The notes under the pieces were generated by a model that saw only the letters and a list, made by a program, of their open reading frames with translations, did no database searches and had not been told where the DNA came from. Source: G965215055 sp965215055 (GTDB taxonomy: Bacteria > Pseudomonadota > Gammaproteobacteria > UBA4575). From it: a DNA stretch of 64,000 nt. A program made the position numbers and the translations under genes. The first letter of the stretch is position 1. Each line of letters starts with the position of its first letter. Of this stretch, positions 43,658 to 52,328 are shown one piece after another. The stretch lies in NCBI GenBank assembly GCA_965215055.1, contig OZ244046.1, positions 806,001-870,000 on the forward strand, written 5' to 3'.

Positions 43658-44151
43658 CCATTCTGGACACCCAACAATTGCTGGTAAAGCTGGCCCAAGA
43701 GTTACGTACGTACATGGGCGAGAGAGATATCACTGACCCGGTATTTATCGGTATTCGCACTGGTGGAGTCTGGGTAGCCAAGCGTTTGCAATCATTGTTG
43801 AACGACCAAAATGAACTCGGCATCCTGGATATCACGTTTTACAGGGATGATTTTAGCCGCGCAGGCATTCAGCCGACTGTTAAGCCATCGCACTTGCCAC
43901 GAGACGTTGACGACCAACACGTCATTCTAATCGACGACGTGATATACACTGGACGCACGGTACGCGCCGCCTTGAATGAAATTTTCGATTATGGCCGCCC
44001 AGCTTCAGTAAATCTGGTCACACTGGTGCAGCGGAACGGCAGAGAATTACCCATACAAGCCGACGTGGTAGGCGACTCCCTTAACCTGAATACCAAACAG
44101 CACATAAAATTGAACGGGCCCGACCCGTTAACCCTGAAAATTGTGGATTGA
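43654..44151 (+). CDS. pyrR: PyrR bifunctional protein: pyrimidine regulator / uracil phosphoribosyltransferase
   Basis: A 165-residue PRTase-fold protein with the PRPP-binding motif VILIDDVIYTGRTVRAALNEIFDYGRP. In Gram-positive bacteria PyrR binds pyr mRNA; in gammaproteobacteria its regulatory role is not settled. It begins the pyrR-pyrB-pyrC' run. Confidence 0.92.
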   Translation: MTILDTQQLLVKLAQELRTYMGERDITDPVFIGIRTGGVWVAKRLQSLLNDQNELGILDITFYRDDFSRAGIQPTVKPSHLPRDVDDQHVILIDDVIYTGRTVRAALNEIFDYGRPASVNLVTLVQRNGRELPIQADVVGDSLNLNTKQHIKLNGPDPLTLKIVD

Positions 44152-44158
44152 TTCCGCG

Positions 44159-45100
44159 ATGAGGCATTTTCTCAAGATAGGCGGACTAAATAAAAAAACA
44201 CTTACTCGAATTCTGGATACTGCGGAATCATTTATCGGCGTAGACGATCAAGCAGTAAAGAAAGTGCCGCTGTTACGCGGCAAAACTATTGTTAATCTTT
44301 TTTTTGAACCGAGCACGCGCACGCTCACGACGTTTGAGCTCGCTGCCAAACGGCTTTCCGCAGATGTGCTGAACATCAACGTTGCAACTTCCTCCACCAC
44401 CAAAGGCGAGAGTCTGCTCGATACATTATTTAATCTCGCGGCAATGAACACGGACATGTTCATCATCAGACATCCCGAAAGCGGTGCAGCTGATTTCATC
44501 GCCAAGTACGTCGCGCCTCACGTCAGCATTATCAACGCTGGAGACGGAAGACATGCACACCCTACGCAAGCCATGCTGGACATGTTTACGATGCGCAAAC
44601 ACCATAAGGATTTCCCAGACGTCAATGTTGCCATCGTCGGTGACATCCTGCACTCACGAGTGGCGCGTTCACAAATCGAGGCACTTACCACTTTGGGTAT
44701 TAGAGAAGTGCGCGTGATTGCACCGAGGACGCTGTTGCCAGCTCATGTCGAACAACTTGGCGTGCGTGAATTTCAAAATTGCAACCAAGGCCTACGCGAT
44801 GTAGACATAATTATTATGCTACGCCTGCAAAAAGAACGCATGCAAGGTGCTTTCATCCCCAGTGAGCACGAATATTTTCAATTATATGGCCTGACTCCTG
44901 AGCGCTTGGCACTGGCAAACCCCAACGCCATTGTAATGCACCCTGGTCCGATCAATCGGGGAGTTGAAATAAGCTCGGAAGTCGCGGATGGTCATCAATC
45001 CGTCATTTTACAGCAAGTAAATTACAGTATTGCAGTACGCATGGCGATATTATCGCTGGCTATCAGTGCAAGCAAAAATAGAGTAGCTGATGAAAGTTGA
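44159..45100 (+). CDS. pyrB: Aspartate carbamoyltransferase catalytic subunit
   Basis: A 313-residue enzyme that joins carbamoyl phosphate and aspartate. The carbamoyl-phosphate motif NLFFEPSTRTLTTFELAAKRL and NAGDGRHAHPTQAMLDMFT are intact. The ATG at 44159 fits the family; a TTG six codons upstream overlaps pyrR. It overlaps the following pyrC-like gene by 11 bases, consistent with the two proteins assembling together, as in Pseudomonas. Confidence 0.96.
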   Translation: MRHFLKIGGLNKKTLTRILDTAESFIGVDDQAVKKVPLLRGKTIVNLFFEPSTRTLTTFELAAKRLSADVLNINVATSSTTKGESLLDTLFNLAAMNTDMFIIRHPESGAADFIAKYVAPHVSIINAGDGRHAHPTQAMLDMFTMRKHHKDFPDVNVAIVGDILHSRVARSQIEALTTLGIREVRVIAPRTLLPAHVEQLGVREFQNCNQGLRDVDIIIMLRLQKERMQGAFIPSEHEYFQLYGLTPERLALANPNAIVMHPGPINRGVEISSEVADGHQSVILQQVNYSIAVRMAILSLAISASKNRVADES

Positions 45101-46370
45101 AATCCTGAATGGCCACCTCGTCGACCCTAAAAATGAAATTGATCGACAGGCGGATGTTTTCATTGCCGATGGCAAGGTCGCTGCCATCGGCAATCGACCC
45201 CATGATTGGCAAGCTGATCAATGTATTGATGCCGCGAACAAATTCGTGCTGCCGGGGCTGGTGGAACTCTCTGCCTGTTTACGCGAGCCTGGGCACGAAC
45301 ATAAGGCAACGATACAATCCGAAACGCTGGCAGCGGTAGCAGGTGGCGTTACCAGCCTCGCCTGCCTGCCGATTACTGACCCCGTAGTAGACTCTCCGGC
45401 ACAGGTCGAGTTGATCGAGCGGCTTTCCCGAGATAGTAGTCGCTGTCGTGTGTATGTAATCGGTGCACTGACGGCAGGGTTGCACGGTGAATGTCTGAGT
45501 GAAATGGCAGCTTTGAAAGCGGCGGGCTGCGTGGGGGTAAGTAACGTTTTACGGCCTGTCAAAAACTCCATGGTGTTACGTCGCGCAATGGAGTACGCAT
45601 CAAGCCAGGATTTAACTGTCTTTACCTACCCGTTCGACCATCAACTCGCGAATAAAGGCTGCGTACATGAAGGTCTTACATCCTCAAGGTTAGGTTTGCC
45701 CGGCATTCCGGCAGCGGCAGAGACTGCCGCGCTGGCCTTTCAATTGTCACTTATTGAAGAATTAAATGTCCGTACTCATTTTTGCCGGCTTTCCACTGGA
45801 CGGGCGGTAGACATGATCGCCCGCACGCACTGTGACAGTCTTCCGATAAGTGCAGACACTAGTATTCTGCACCTGTTTTTAACCGATGAAGATTTACGGG
45901 ACTTTGATAGTTCATGCCACAACGTGCCTCCCTATCGCGCTCGTAAAGATCGGGACGACCTGCGCGAAGGTATAAAGATGGGGACATTATCAGCGGTATG
46001 CGCTGACCACCAGCCCCATGAAATCGAAGCCAAGCTTGCACCCTTTCAATCAACAGAACCTGGCTGTTCCACTTTGGAAACCCTGCTGCCTCTATTGCTT
46101 GAACTGGTACATGAAAACGTACTGACTTTGAGTAAAGCTGTGCAAGTGGTAACGCAACAACCTGCTGAAATACTGGGTATTACTGCAGGGAATCTGAGTG
46201 TGGGCGCGTGTGCCGACCTGTGCATGGTAGACCCACAATTTGGCTGGACGCTGAATAATAAAACTATGCACAGTCGTGGCAAAAATACACCTTTTCTGGG
46301 CAAGCAGCTGAAAGGCCGAGTGACGCATACCTTCATCAACGGCAAGCTGGTCTTCGAGAACCAGCTTTAG
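45090..46370 (+). CDS. pyrX: Dihydroorotase homologue, probably non-catalytic (PyrC'/PyrX)
   Basis: A 426-residue amidohydrolase-fold protein of the type I dihydroorotase group. The metal-binding HxH that should follow the first strand is absent: the segment reads GLVELSACLREPG instead of the usual DxHxHxREPG. Other motifs are kept in part (RTHFCRLSTGRAVDM, AVCADHQPHEI). In Pseudomonas an inactive homologue in this position is needed to assemble the PyrB dodecamer, and I infer the same role. A catalytic pyrC must exist elsewhere in the genome. Confidence 0.88.
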   Translation: MKVEILNGHLVDPKNEIDRQADVFIADGKVAAIGNRPHDWQADQCIDAANKFVLPGLVELSACLREPGHEHKATIQSETLAAVAGGVTSLACLPITDPVVDSPAQVELIERLSRDSSRCRVYVIGALTAGLHGECLSEMAALKAAGCVGVSNVLRPVKNSMVLRRAMEYASSQDLTVFTYPFDHQLANKGCVHEGLTSSRLGLPGIPAAAETAALAFQLSLIEELNVRTHFCRLSTGRAVDMIARTHCDSLPISADTSILHLFLTDEDLRDFDSSCHNVPPYRARKDRDDLREGIKMGTLSAVCADHQPHEIEAKLAPFQSTEPGCSTLETLLPLLLELVHENVLTLSKAVQVVTQQPAEILGITAGNLSVGACADLCMVDPQFGWTLNNKTMHSRGKNTPFLGKQLKGRVTHTFINGKLVFENQL

Positions 46371-46398
46371 TCCGATTCAAGCTACGTGAGAAAGCCAA

Positions 46399-47268
46399 CT
46401 GAAGACTCATCGCAATACTATCTTCGAAGAATGTGCCGAAGTCATCGGCCATGAAACCTTGCCTGCACACCAGCATGTCATAAGGCTTAACGCGCCGAAA
46501 TGTGCTAAACACGCACGTGCCGGCAACTTCATACATTTACGGTGTGACCACCAGTTGGCACTGCGGCGTCCCTATTCCATCATGCGTAGCGATTCCGACG
46601 CCGGAAATATAGAGGTCCTCTACAAGGTAGTAGGCAAAGGCAGCGCCCAGCTTGCCACACGTAAAATGGGCGACAAAATCCAGTGTCTAGGCCCTATCGG
46701 CAATACGTTTACCCTATCCGACCGCACTACGCACCCGTTACTGATTGGAGGTGGCGTAGGGATTCCACCGATGATCTTTCTGGCTGATGAACTGAGAAAA
46801 AAACCGAACATCACTCCTTTCGTGATCATGGGGTCTGAGATTCCATTTCCATTTACGGCCAAGCCGTCGAAAATTCTGGTGCAGAATATACCGAACCAAG
46901 TCATCGCCGCGATGCCCCTGCTGGATGACTGGGGTGTTGCCTCACGCATGACCAGCTTGCAGGGTTACCAGGGATGTTTTGCAGGCTACGCACATGAACT
47001 CGCCGAACATTGGTTTACAAACCTGCACGAGGAAGCGAGGCAGGGAGTAGAGGTATTCACCTGTGGCCCTAAACGGATGCTTGCAGCCGTAGTGAATTTT
47101 GCTAAACGCCACCAACTCCCTTGCCAAATATCCCTGGAAGAATACATGGCCTGTGCCATAGGAGGGTGTGCAGGTTGTACCGTGCCGTATAAGGAAAATG
47201 ACAAGGTCATTGCCATGAAACGGGTCTGCGTAGACGGCCCAGTGTTCAATGCGGAACAGATTTTTTGA
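46399..47268 (+). CDS. pyrK: PyrK-type dihydroorotate dehydrogenase electron-transfer subunit (FAD/2Fe-2S)
   Basis: The protein has a ferredoxin-reductase-like FAD domain (RRPYSIM, LIGGGVGIPPMIFLADEL) and a C-terminal 2Fe-2S cluster site MACAIGGCAGCTVPY. The family N-terminus (HRNTIFEECAEVIGHETLPAHQHVIRL) begins upstream of the first standard codon, a TTG at 46459. In frame, a TGA lies at 46384-46386 or so, and the only plausible initiator between is CTG at 46399. The gene therefore either uses CTG or has an upstream error. It follows the pyr genes and may support PyrD or another oxidoreductase. Confidence 0.85.
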   Translation: MKTHRNTIFEECAEVIGHETLPAHQHVIRLNAPKCAKHARAGNFIHLRCDHQLALRRPYSIMRSDSDAGNIEVLYKVVGKGSAQLATRKMGDKIQCLGPIGNTFTLSDRTTHPLLIGGGVGIPPMIFLADELRKKPNITPFVIMGSEIPFPFTAKPSKILVQNIPNQVIAAMPLLDDWGVASRMTSLQGYQGCFAGYAHELAEHWFTNLHEEARQGVEVFTCGPKRMLAAVVNFAKRHQLPCQISLEEYMACAIGGCAGCTVPYKENDKVIAMKRVCVDGPVFNAEQIF

Positions 47269-47371
47269 TTATTCCAAATAGCATCCTTTCAGTAGGCGGA
47301 CACCTGAAACACTGTAATAGCCTCCTGAGATGCACGGTCGAGTTTTATCGAGGTACGCAATGCCTCTTTAG

Positions 47372-49264
47372 TTACCCGGCAATTTCACTGATCATGTGAT
47401 TGAGACGATTGACAAAGCCTGCAGGATTCTCAAGTTGGCCACCTTCCGCAAGAATGGCTTGATCAAATAGTATGCTTGCCCAATCTTGAAAGCGCTCTTT
47501 CGCCTCTTCGTTTTCCATTCGCCGAACCAAGGGGTGGGTTGGATTGATCTCCAGCACAGGCTTGGTTACAGGCACGTCGTGTCCCGCCTGGCGCAATAAA
47601 TGTTGCATGTACATCGCCATTTCATGTTCGTTCAGTACAATACACGCCGGCGACGTAGTCAGGCGGTGGGATACGCGCACGTTTTCAACTTTATCCCCAA
47701 GAACTTCTTTAATGCGTTTAACGATATCCCGCGCTTCTTTCTCCTTCAGTTTTTGCTCTTTCTTACCTTCTTCGCCTTCAAGCTCGCTAAAATCAAGCTC
47801 ACCCTTTGCAACGGAGGCAAGAGGTTTTCCCTGGTGTTCATTCAAATGACTTATCAGCCATTCATCTACGCGGTCAAACAACAACAATACTTCAATCCCC
47901 TTATCACGGAAAACCTCCAGATGAGGGCTGTTTCTGGCAGATGTATAGTTATCGGCGGTGATATAGTAGATCTTTTTCTGCCCGGTTTTCATGCGCGCAA
48001 TATAATCGTCCAGTGAAACGTTCTGAACGTCGTTATCATTATGCGTAGACGAGAATCTGAGCAGTCCGGCAACTCTGTCTTTATTGGTAAAGTCTTCGCC
48101 AGGACCTTCTTTTAGTACTTTGCCAAATACAGACCAGAATTCCTGGTACTTGACTGACTCGTTTTTAGCAAGGTTCTCCAGCAAACCAAGAATTTTCTTA
48201 ACCGAACCGGAACGAATACTGTCAATAACTTTGTTACTTTGTAGTATTTCCCTGGAAACGTTAAGTGGCAAGTCATTTGAATCGATCACGCCACGAACAA
48301 AACGCAAGTAACGCGGCAATAGTTTCTCTGCGTCATCCATGATGAATACACGCTGCACATAGAGTTTTACACCGTGTTTTGGATGCAGTTCGAATAAATC
48401 AAAAGGTGCTTGCGTGGGAACGTACAACAAAGAAATATATTCCATCTTCCCTTCTACATGGTTATGTGTCCATGCAAGAGGAGCTGCGGAATCATGCCCT
48501 ATGTACTTGTAGAATTCCTTATATTCTTCATCACTAATTTCATTTCTAGGTCTTGTCCACAGTGCCGATGCCTTATTGACTGTCTCCCATTTTGCGAGAG
48601 GTTCGCCTTTGTCGTTTTCTTCACGCATTTCAATCGGCAAAGGTACATGGTCGGAATATTTGGTGATGATTGAGCGCAGGCGCCAGCCATTAAGCAGTTC
48701 GTCTTCCCCCTCCTTGAGGTGTAAAATAATTTCCGTGCCGCATTTATGCCGTTCTACGTTTTCCAGGGTATAAGACCCGGTACCACCCGACTCCCAACGA
48801 ACACCCTCGCTCTTTTCCAGGTCGGCTCTGCGCGTAATCAGCGTGACCTTGTCCGCCACAATAAATGAAGAGTAAAAACCAACTCCAAATTGGCCGATGA
48901 GGCGGGCGTCCTCGCTTTGATCACCGGTCAGCTGTTCAAGAAATTCCCTAGTGCCGGATTTGGCAATAGTACCAATGTTCTGAATGACTTCATCACGAGA
49001 CATACCTATGCCGCTATCGTGCACGGTGATGGTGCGCGCGTTTTTATCAAACTCGACCTGTATCTTGAGCTGGGCATCCTTGCTTAAAAGAGAATCATCC
49101 GAAACTGCGGCAAAGCGCAGTCTGTCACACGCATCTGAGGCATTGGAAATCAGTTCACGTAAAAAAATCTCCTTATTGGAATAAAGTGAGTTAACCATCA
49201 AATGCAAAACTCGAGGAGTTTCTGCTTCAAATTGCAGGGTTTCTTTCTTATTTTCCGTAGTCAT
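47372..49264 (-). CDS. htpG: Chaperone HtpG (bacterial Hsp90)
   Basis: A 630-residue Hsp90 with the GHKL ATPase motifs (LRELISNASDACDRLRF, DSGIGMSRDEV, GQFGVGFYSSF, GTEIILHLKEGE), middle and C-terminal dimer domains. The ORF matches the family length. It is convergent with pyrK; the 103-base gap contains no clear intrinsic terminator. Confidence 0.97.
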   Translation of the reverse strand: MTTENKKETLQFEAETPRVLHLMVNSLYSNKEIFLRELISNASDACDRLRFAAVSDDSLLSKDAQLKIQVEFDKNARTITVHDSGIGMSRDEVIQNIGTIAKSGTREFLEQLTGDQSEDARLIGQFGVGFYSSFIVADKVTLITRRADLEKSEGVRWESGGTGSYTLENVERHKCGTEIILHLKEGEDELLNGWRLRSIITKYSDHVPLPIEMREENDKGEPLAKWETVNKASALWTRPRNEISDEEYKEFYKYIGHDSAAPLAWTHNHVEGKMEYISLLYVPTQAPFDLFELHPKHGVKLYVQRVFIMDDAEKLLPRYLRFVRGVIDSNDLPLNVSREILQSNKVIDSIRSGSVKKILGLLENLAKNESVKYQEFWSVFGKVLKEGPGEDFTNKDRVAGLLRFSSTHNDNDVQNVSLDDYIARMKTGQKKIYYITADNYTSARNSPHLEVFRDKGIEVLLLFDRVDEWLISHLNEHQGKPLASVAKGELDFSELEGEEGKKEQKLKEKEARDIVKRIKEVLGDKVENVRVSHRLTTSPACIVLNEHEMAMYMQHLLRQAGHDVPVTKPVLEINPTHPLVRRMENEEAKERFQDWASILFDQAILAEGGQLENPAGFVNRLNHMISEIAG

Positions 49265-49291
49265 CTCGTTTACATCGTGATAGTTAGAAAT

Positions 49292-49498
49292 TCAGCAGCG
49301 GATCTTTCCATCAATTTCCAAAGATAAGACTTCACTTGGCTTTGACACACCATAGTCGGTTTGATCCTGCAAAATTAATTTCAAGTGAAGTTGCCTTACG
49401 TCAGGGTACTTTGCAAGATGACCCACGATTGCTTCGTCAGCACGTACGCCAAAGGTCTTGAGTAAAGTTCGAATGTCTTTTCTGCTATTGTTTTCCAT
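49292..49498 (-). CDS. Small conserved-looking hypothetical protein (68 residues)
   Basis: MENNSRKDIRTLLKTFGVRADEAI... ends LEIDGKIRC. The N-terminal pattern (short helix, RTLLKTFGV) and the C-terminal beta-like part recall small DUF6494-type proteins, but this is only an impression. It precedes htpG on the same strand by 27 bases and is separated from the amidotransferase gene by about 30 bases, so it is probably in an operon with them. Confidence 0.55.
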   Translation of the reverse strand: MENNSRKDIRTLLKTFGVRADEAIVGHLAKYPDVRQLHLKLILQDQTDYGVSKPSEVLSLEIDGKIRC

Positions 49499-49529
49499 CG
49501 CTATATCTCCAGCAGGCTTTATCCTATAT

Positions 49530-50231
49530 TTATGGGCCTGAATTTTGAAAAATAAAGGTCTCTACAAACTTTTCAAGTATTTTAGCCGCATGCTGAAAAT
49601 TATCAGCAGGCGTCAGCATTTCATCCAAGCTTTGGATGTACGGACCGGATTTCCCTGGCTCGCCACACGCCTGGTAAATTGACTGAACATGGCTTGGTAG
49701 CATTTCAAGATGAAACTGGAGCCCAAGTACATTTCCCCCATACATAAAGGCTTGATGGGCACAGCCTTTACTGGCAATGAAATTGATCGCTCCTGACGGC
49801 ACTGCAAACGTATCGCTGTGCCAATGCAAGGCATGGAAACTTGCTGGCAAGTTCTTTACACGTTCATCCAGCAACTTTTCGGTCTGTTTGACAGGAAACC
49901 AGCCAATTTCCTCATACGCATTTCTGGTGACCTTCGCACCCAACACGTCTGCGATCAATTGTGCGCCCAGACACACTCCAAACACAGGTATCTCTCTGCG
50001 AATTGCAGATGCAATAAATTCCTTTTCCAGCGTTAGCCACGGGTATTCCTTGTCATCATGCACTGCCATTGGGCCACCCATGATAATGAGTGCATCCAGT
50101 TCATAAACGGCAGGCAATGGTTGAGATTGATACATGCAAGTACTTGATAATGTGCAGCCTTTTGCAACAAGCAGATTTTCAATACTGCCCAGACCCTCAA
50201 AAGGAACATGTTGCAGGTAGTGTACGTGCAC
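49530..50231 (-). CDS. Class I glutamine amidotransferase, GMP-synthase-like
   Basis: A 233-residue stand-alone amidotransferase domain. The catalytic Cys is in VFGVCLGAQLIADVLG, the His-Glu pair in LQFHLE, and LIIMGGPMAVHDD is the oxyanion loop. Proteins of this type act on unknown acceptors or as gamma-glutamyl hydrolases/YfeJ-like enzymes. No synthase partner is adjacent. Confidence 0.82.
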   Translation of the reverse strand: MHVHYLQHVPFEGLGSIENLLVAKGCTLSSTCMYQSQPLPAVYELDALIIMGGPMAVHDDKEYPWLTLEKEFIASAIRREIPVFGVCLGAQLIADVLGAKVTRNAYEEIGWFPVKQTEKLLDERVKNLPASFHALHWHSDTFAVPSGAINFIASKGCAHQAFMYGGNVLGLQFHLEMLPSHVQSIYQACGEPGKSGPYIQSLDEMLTPADNFQHAAKILEKFVETFIFQNSGP

Positions 50232-50266
50232 GCGTTACGACTACCGATGGGTGAGCGTTTTAACTT

Positions 50267-50746
50267 TCAAGTGGTGTGACGACGTTCATGCTCAAGTAGC
50301 CATTGCTTACGACGTACAAGGCTGCCGTCGACATCGCCCATAAAACCACCCAAGCCCTTGACACCGATGACCCGGTGACAAGGAATAATTAACAACAGAC
50401 CGTTATGTGCGCATGCACCCCCTACTGCACGAGGGCCAGATTTAATTTCCCCAGCAATTTCGCCATACGTTCGCGTCTGGCCATACGGAATTCTACTGAT
50501 TTGCCACCAAACGCGCTCTTGAAAGTCAGTGCCACTTTCAAATGAAAAGGGAATATCAAATTCTTGTAAAGTGCCATCGAAATAGGCTTGCAGTTGTCTC
50601 TCGACTTCCCTAAAAAAACGTCTTTTATTTGCAGCCGAGCGTGCTCGAGGGGCAGCATGCTGAATGCCAACTATGCATTCACCTATACACGTAATGGCTA
50701 ACTTTCCGATTGGTGTCTTCGTGATAATCCGATTCACTTCATCCAT
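50267..50746 (-). CDS. ogt: Methylated-DNA-protein-cysteine methyltransferase
   Basis: A 159-residue DNA repair protein that takes alkyl groups from O6-methylguanine. The acceptor cysteine lies in the strictly conserved IPCHRVIG, preceded by RAVGGACAHN; the helix-turn-helix region is IPYGQTRTYGEIA. It is five bases downstream of rplS, on the same strand, perhaps cotranscribed. Confidence 0.94.
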   Translation of the reverse strand: MDEVNRIITKTPIGKLAITCIGECIVGIQHAAPRARSAANKRRFFREVERQLQAYFDGTLQEFDIPFSFESGTDFQERVWWQISRIPYGQTRTYGEIAGEIKSGPRAVGGACAHNGLLLIIPCHRVIGVKGLGGFMGDVDGSLVRRKQWLLEHERRHTT

Positions 50747-50751
50747 GGCAC

Positions 50752-51099
50752 TTATATTTTTTCTTTGATTCTGGCAGCCTTACCCGTTCTACCGCGCAGA
50801 TAATAGAGCTTTGCCCGTCTCACGTTACCCTTACGCTTTACTTTGATACTTGAAATCATTGGACTGTGCGTTTGAAAAACACGTTCCACACCTTCGCCAT
50901 GAGAAATTTTGCGTACCGTAAATGCCGAACCAAGTCTACGATTGCGTTTGGCAATCACCACTCCCTCAAAAGCCTGTAAACGCTGTCGATTGCCTTCTTT
51001 TACTTTAACCTGTACCACTACGGTATCGCCCGAACTGAATGCCGGTATCTTTCTGTTGAGCTGTCGTTGTTCCAAATCGTTAATGATATTTGCCATCAT
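50752..51099 (-). CDS. rplS: 50S ribosomal protein L19
   Basis: A 115-residue L19, closely like E. coli in QRQLNRKIPAFSSGDTVVVQVKV, GNRQRLQAFEGVVIAKRNR and AFTVRKISHGEGVERVFQTHSP. It follows trmD by 12 bases. Either of the two initial Met codons may be used. Confidence 0.97.
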   Translation of the reverse strand: MMANIINDLEQRQLNRKIPAFSSGDTVVVQVKVKEGNRQRLQAFEGVVIAKRNRRLGSAFTVRKISHGEGVERVFQTHSPMISSIKVKRKGNVRRAKLYYLRGRTGKAARIKEKI

Positions 51100-51111
51100 T
51101 GCCTTCTTTAT

Positions 51112-51852
51112 TTAATCAGTTCGTTGCTCTTGCAGATATTCTTCAAGCAGAGTCCGTTGTTCCTCGCTCAGCGCTATTTTCGCAATCAGGTCTGGCCTGC
51201 GCAGATAGGTGCGGCCTAGCGACTGCTTCATGCGCCAGCGCACGATCGCCTGATGGTCACCTTGTAACAGTACATGCGGTACGGCCTTACCGTCTACCTT
51301 TTCCGGTCGCGTATAATGCGGGTAATCAAGTAATCCGTCAACAAAGGAATCCTGTAATGCGGACTCTTCATCCCCTAATGCCGTAGGTACGCATCGAATC
51401 AGAGCGTCCACCAGAATCATGGCCGGTAGTTCTCCACCACTTACGACAAAATCACCAATTGATATCTCTTCATTAACCTCGGACTCCATGAACCTTTCAT
51501 CAATGCCTTCGTAACGCCCGGCTACCAATACCAAGTGAGAGTAGGCATTCAGCCTCTCTATATCCGCCTGCTCAAGACGCTTGCCTTGTGCAGAAAGACA
51601 AATGACGTGATTTTCACTGGTATTTTGAGTAACTTTTCGGATGGCCCGTTGTAGAGGTTTAAATTGCATCACCATGCCAGGGCCACCACCATAAGGGCGG
51701 GCATCGATGCGTTGATGGCGGTCTGTCGAAAAATCACGCAGGTTAATAGTGTTCAAGCTGACAAGTTTATTTTCAATTGCTCGACCAATAACGCCGAACT
51801 TGGCTAGGTTCAGCACCATTTCAGGAAATATGGTAATGATATCGATGTGCAT
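51112..51852 (-). CDS. trmD: tRNA (guanine37-N1)-methyltransferase
   Basis: A 246-residue SPOUT methyltransferase with DARPYGGGPGMVM, GRYEGIDERF and ISIGDFVVSGGELPAM. It methylates G37 in tRNAs reading CNN codons, preventing frameshifts. The rpsP gene lies directly upstream, with only 62 bases between; the rimM gene usually found there is missing. Confidence 0.97.
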   Translation of the reverse strand: MHIDIITIFPEMVLNLAKFGVIGRAIENKLVSLNTINLRDFSTDRHQRIDARPYGGGPGMVMQFKPLQRAIRKVTQNTSENHVICLSAQGKRLEQADIERLNAYSHLVLVAGRYEGIDERFMESEVNEEISIGDFVVSGGELPAMILVDALIRCVPTALGDEESALQDSFVDGLLDYPHYTRPEKVDGKAVPHVLLQGDHQAIVRWRMKQSLGRTYLRRPDLIAKIALSEEQRTLLEEYLQEQRTD

Positions 51853-51914
51853 GAAACAAGCCTGTCAGGAATGCAACCAGACTAAACAGAAATCGGCTTG
51901 GAGGCAGGCGTTTT

Positions 51915-52166
51915 TCAGGCTGCCTGTTTAAGATGGTGCTTGACTAGGCTGGCCACGCGCTCTGATGGTTGAGCTCCTTGAGTCAGCCAGTGATCATAGC
52001 GTTCCATCTCAATAAAAAAGCGTATTTCTTGACCTTTTGCTACTGGATTGAAGTAGCCAATGCGTTCGATATAGCCACTGTCTCTGCGCTTGCGCGAATC
52101 AGTGACTACAACATGATAAAAGGGACGCTTCTTGGCACCACCTTTCGATAGTCGAATCGTTACCAT
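51915..52166 (-). CDS. rpsP: 30S ribosomal protein S16
   Basis: An 83-residue S16: MVTIRLSKGGAKKRPFYHVVVTDSRKRRDSGYIERIGYFNPVA matches the family throughout. It heads the run rpsP-trmD-rplS. The 160-base gap upstream to ffh holds a hairpin and the likely promoter. Confidence 0.97.
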   Translation of the reverse strand: MVTIRLSKGGAKKRPFYHVVVTDSRKRRDSGYIERIGYFNPVAKGQEIRFFIEMERYDHWLTQGAQPSERVASLVKHHLKQAA

Positions 52167-52302
52167 ATGGTTGCTTCAGTTTGTATCAACGTGACAAATT
52201 TGGGCTGAACATTGTATATGAAAACCAGTCTAAAAAGAAAGCCTAAGAGTTGCAAAACTTGGACCTACCCTAAAAAATGGCGGCTCTTTCCGGTAGAAAT
52301 TA

Positions 52303-52319
52303 TTTCCGTAAAACGGAAA
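52303..52319 (-). terminator. Candidate hairpin downstream of ffh
   Basis: TTTCCGT-AAA-ACGGAAA forms a seven-pair stem with a three-base loop, starting ten bases after the ffh stop codon on the ffh strand. A long U-run does not follow, so termination efficiency is uncertain; it could also be a regulatory stem in the rpsP leader. Confidence 0.45.
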
Positions 52320-52328
52320 AATGGAAGA

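Noticed and set aside
47269..47371. Intrinsic terminator between pyrK and htpG
   Set aside because: Short imperfect repeats exist but no GC-rich stem followed by a U-run on either strand.
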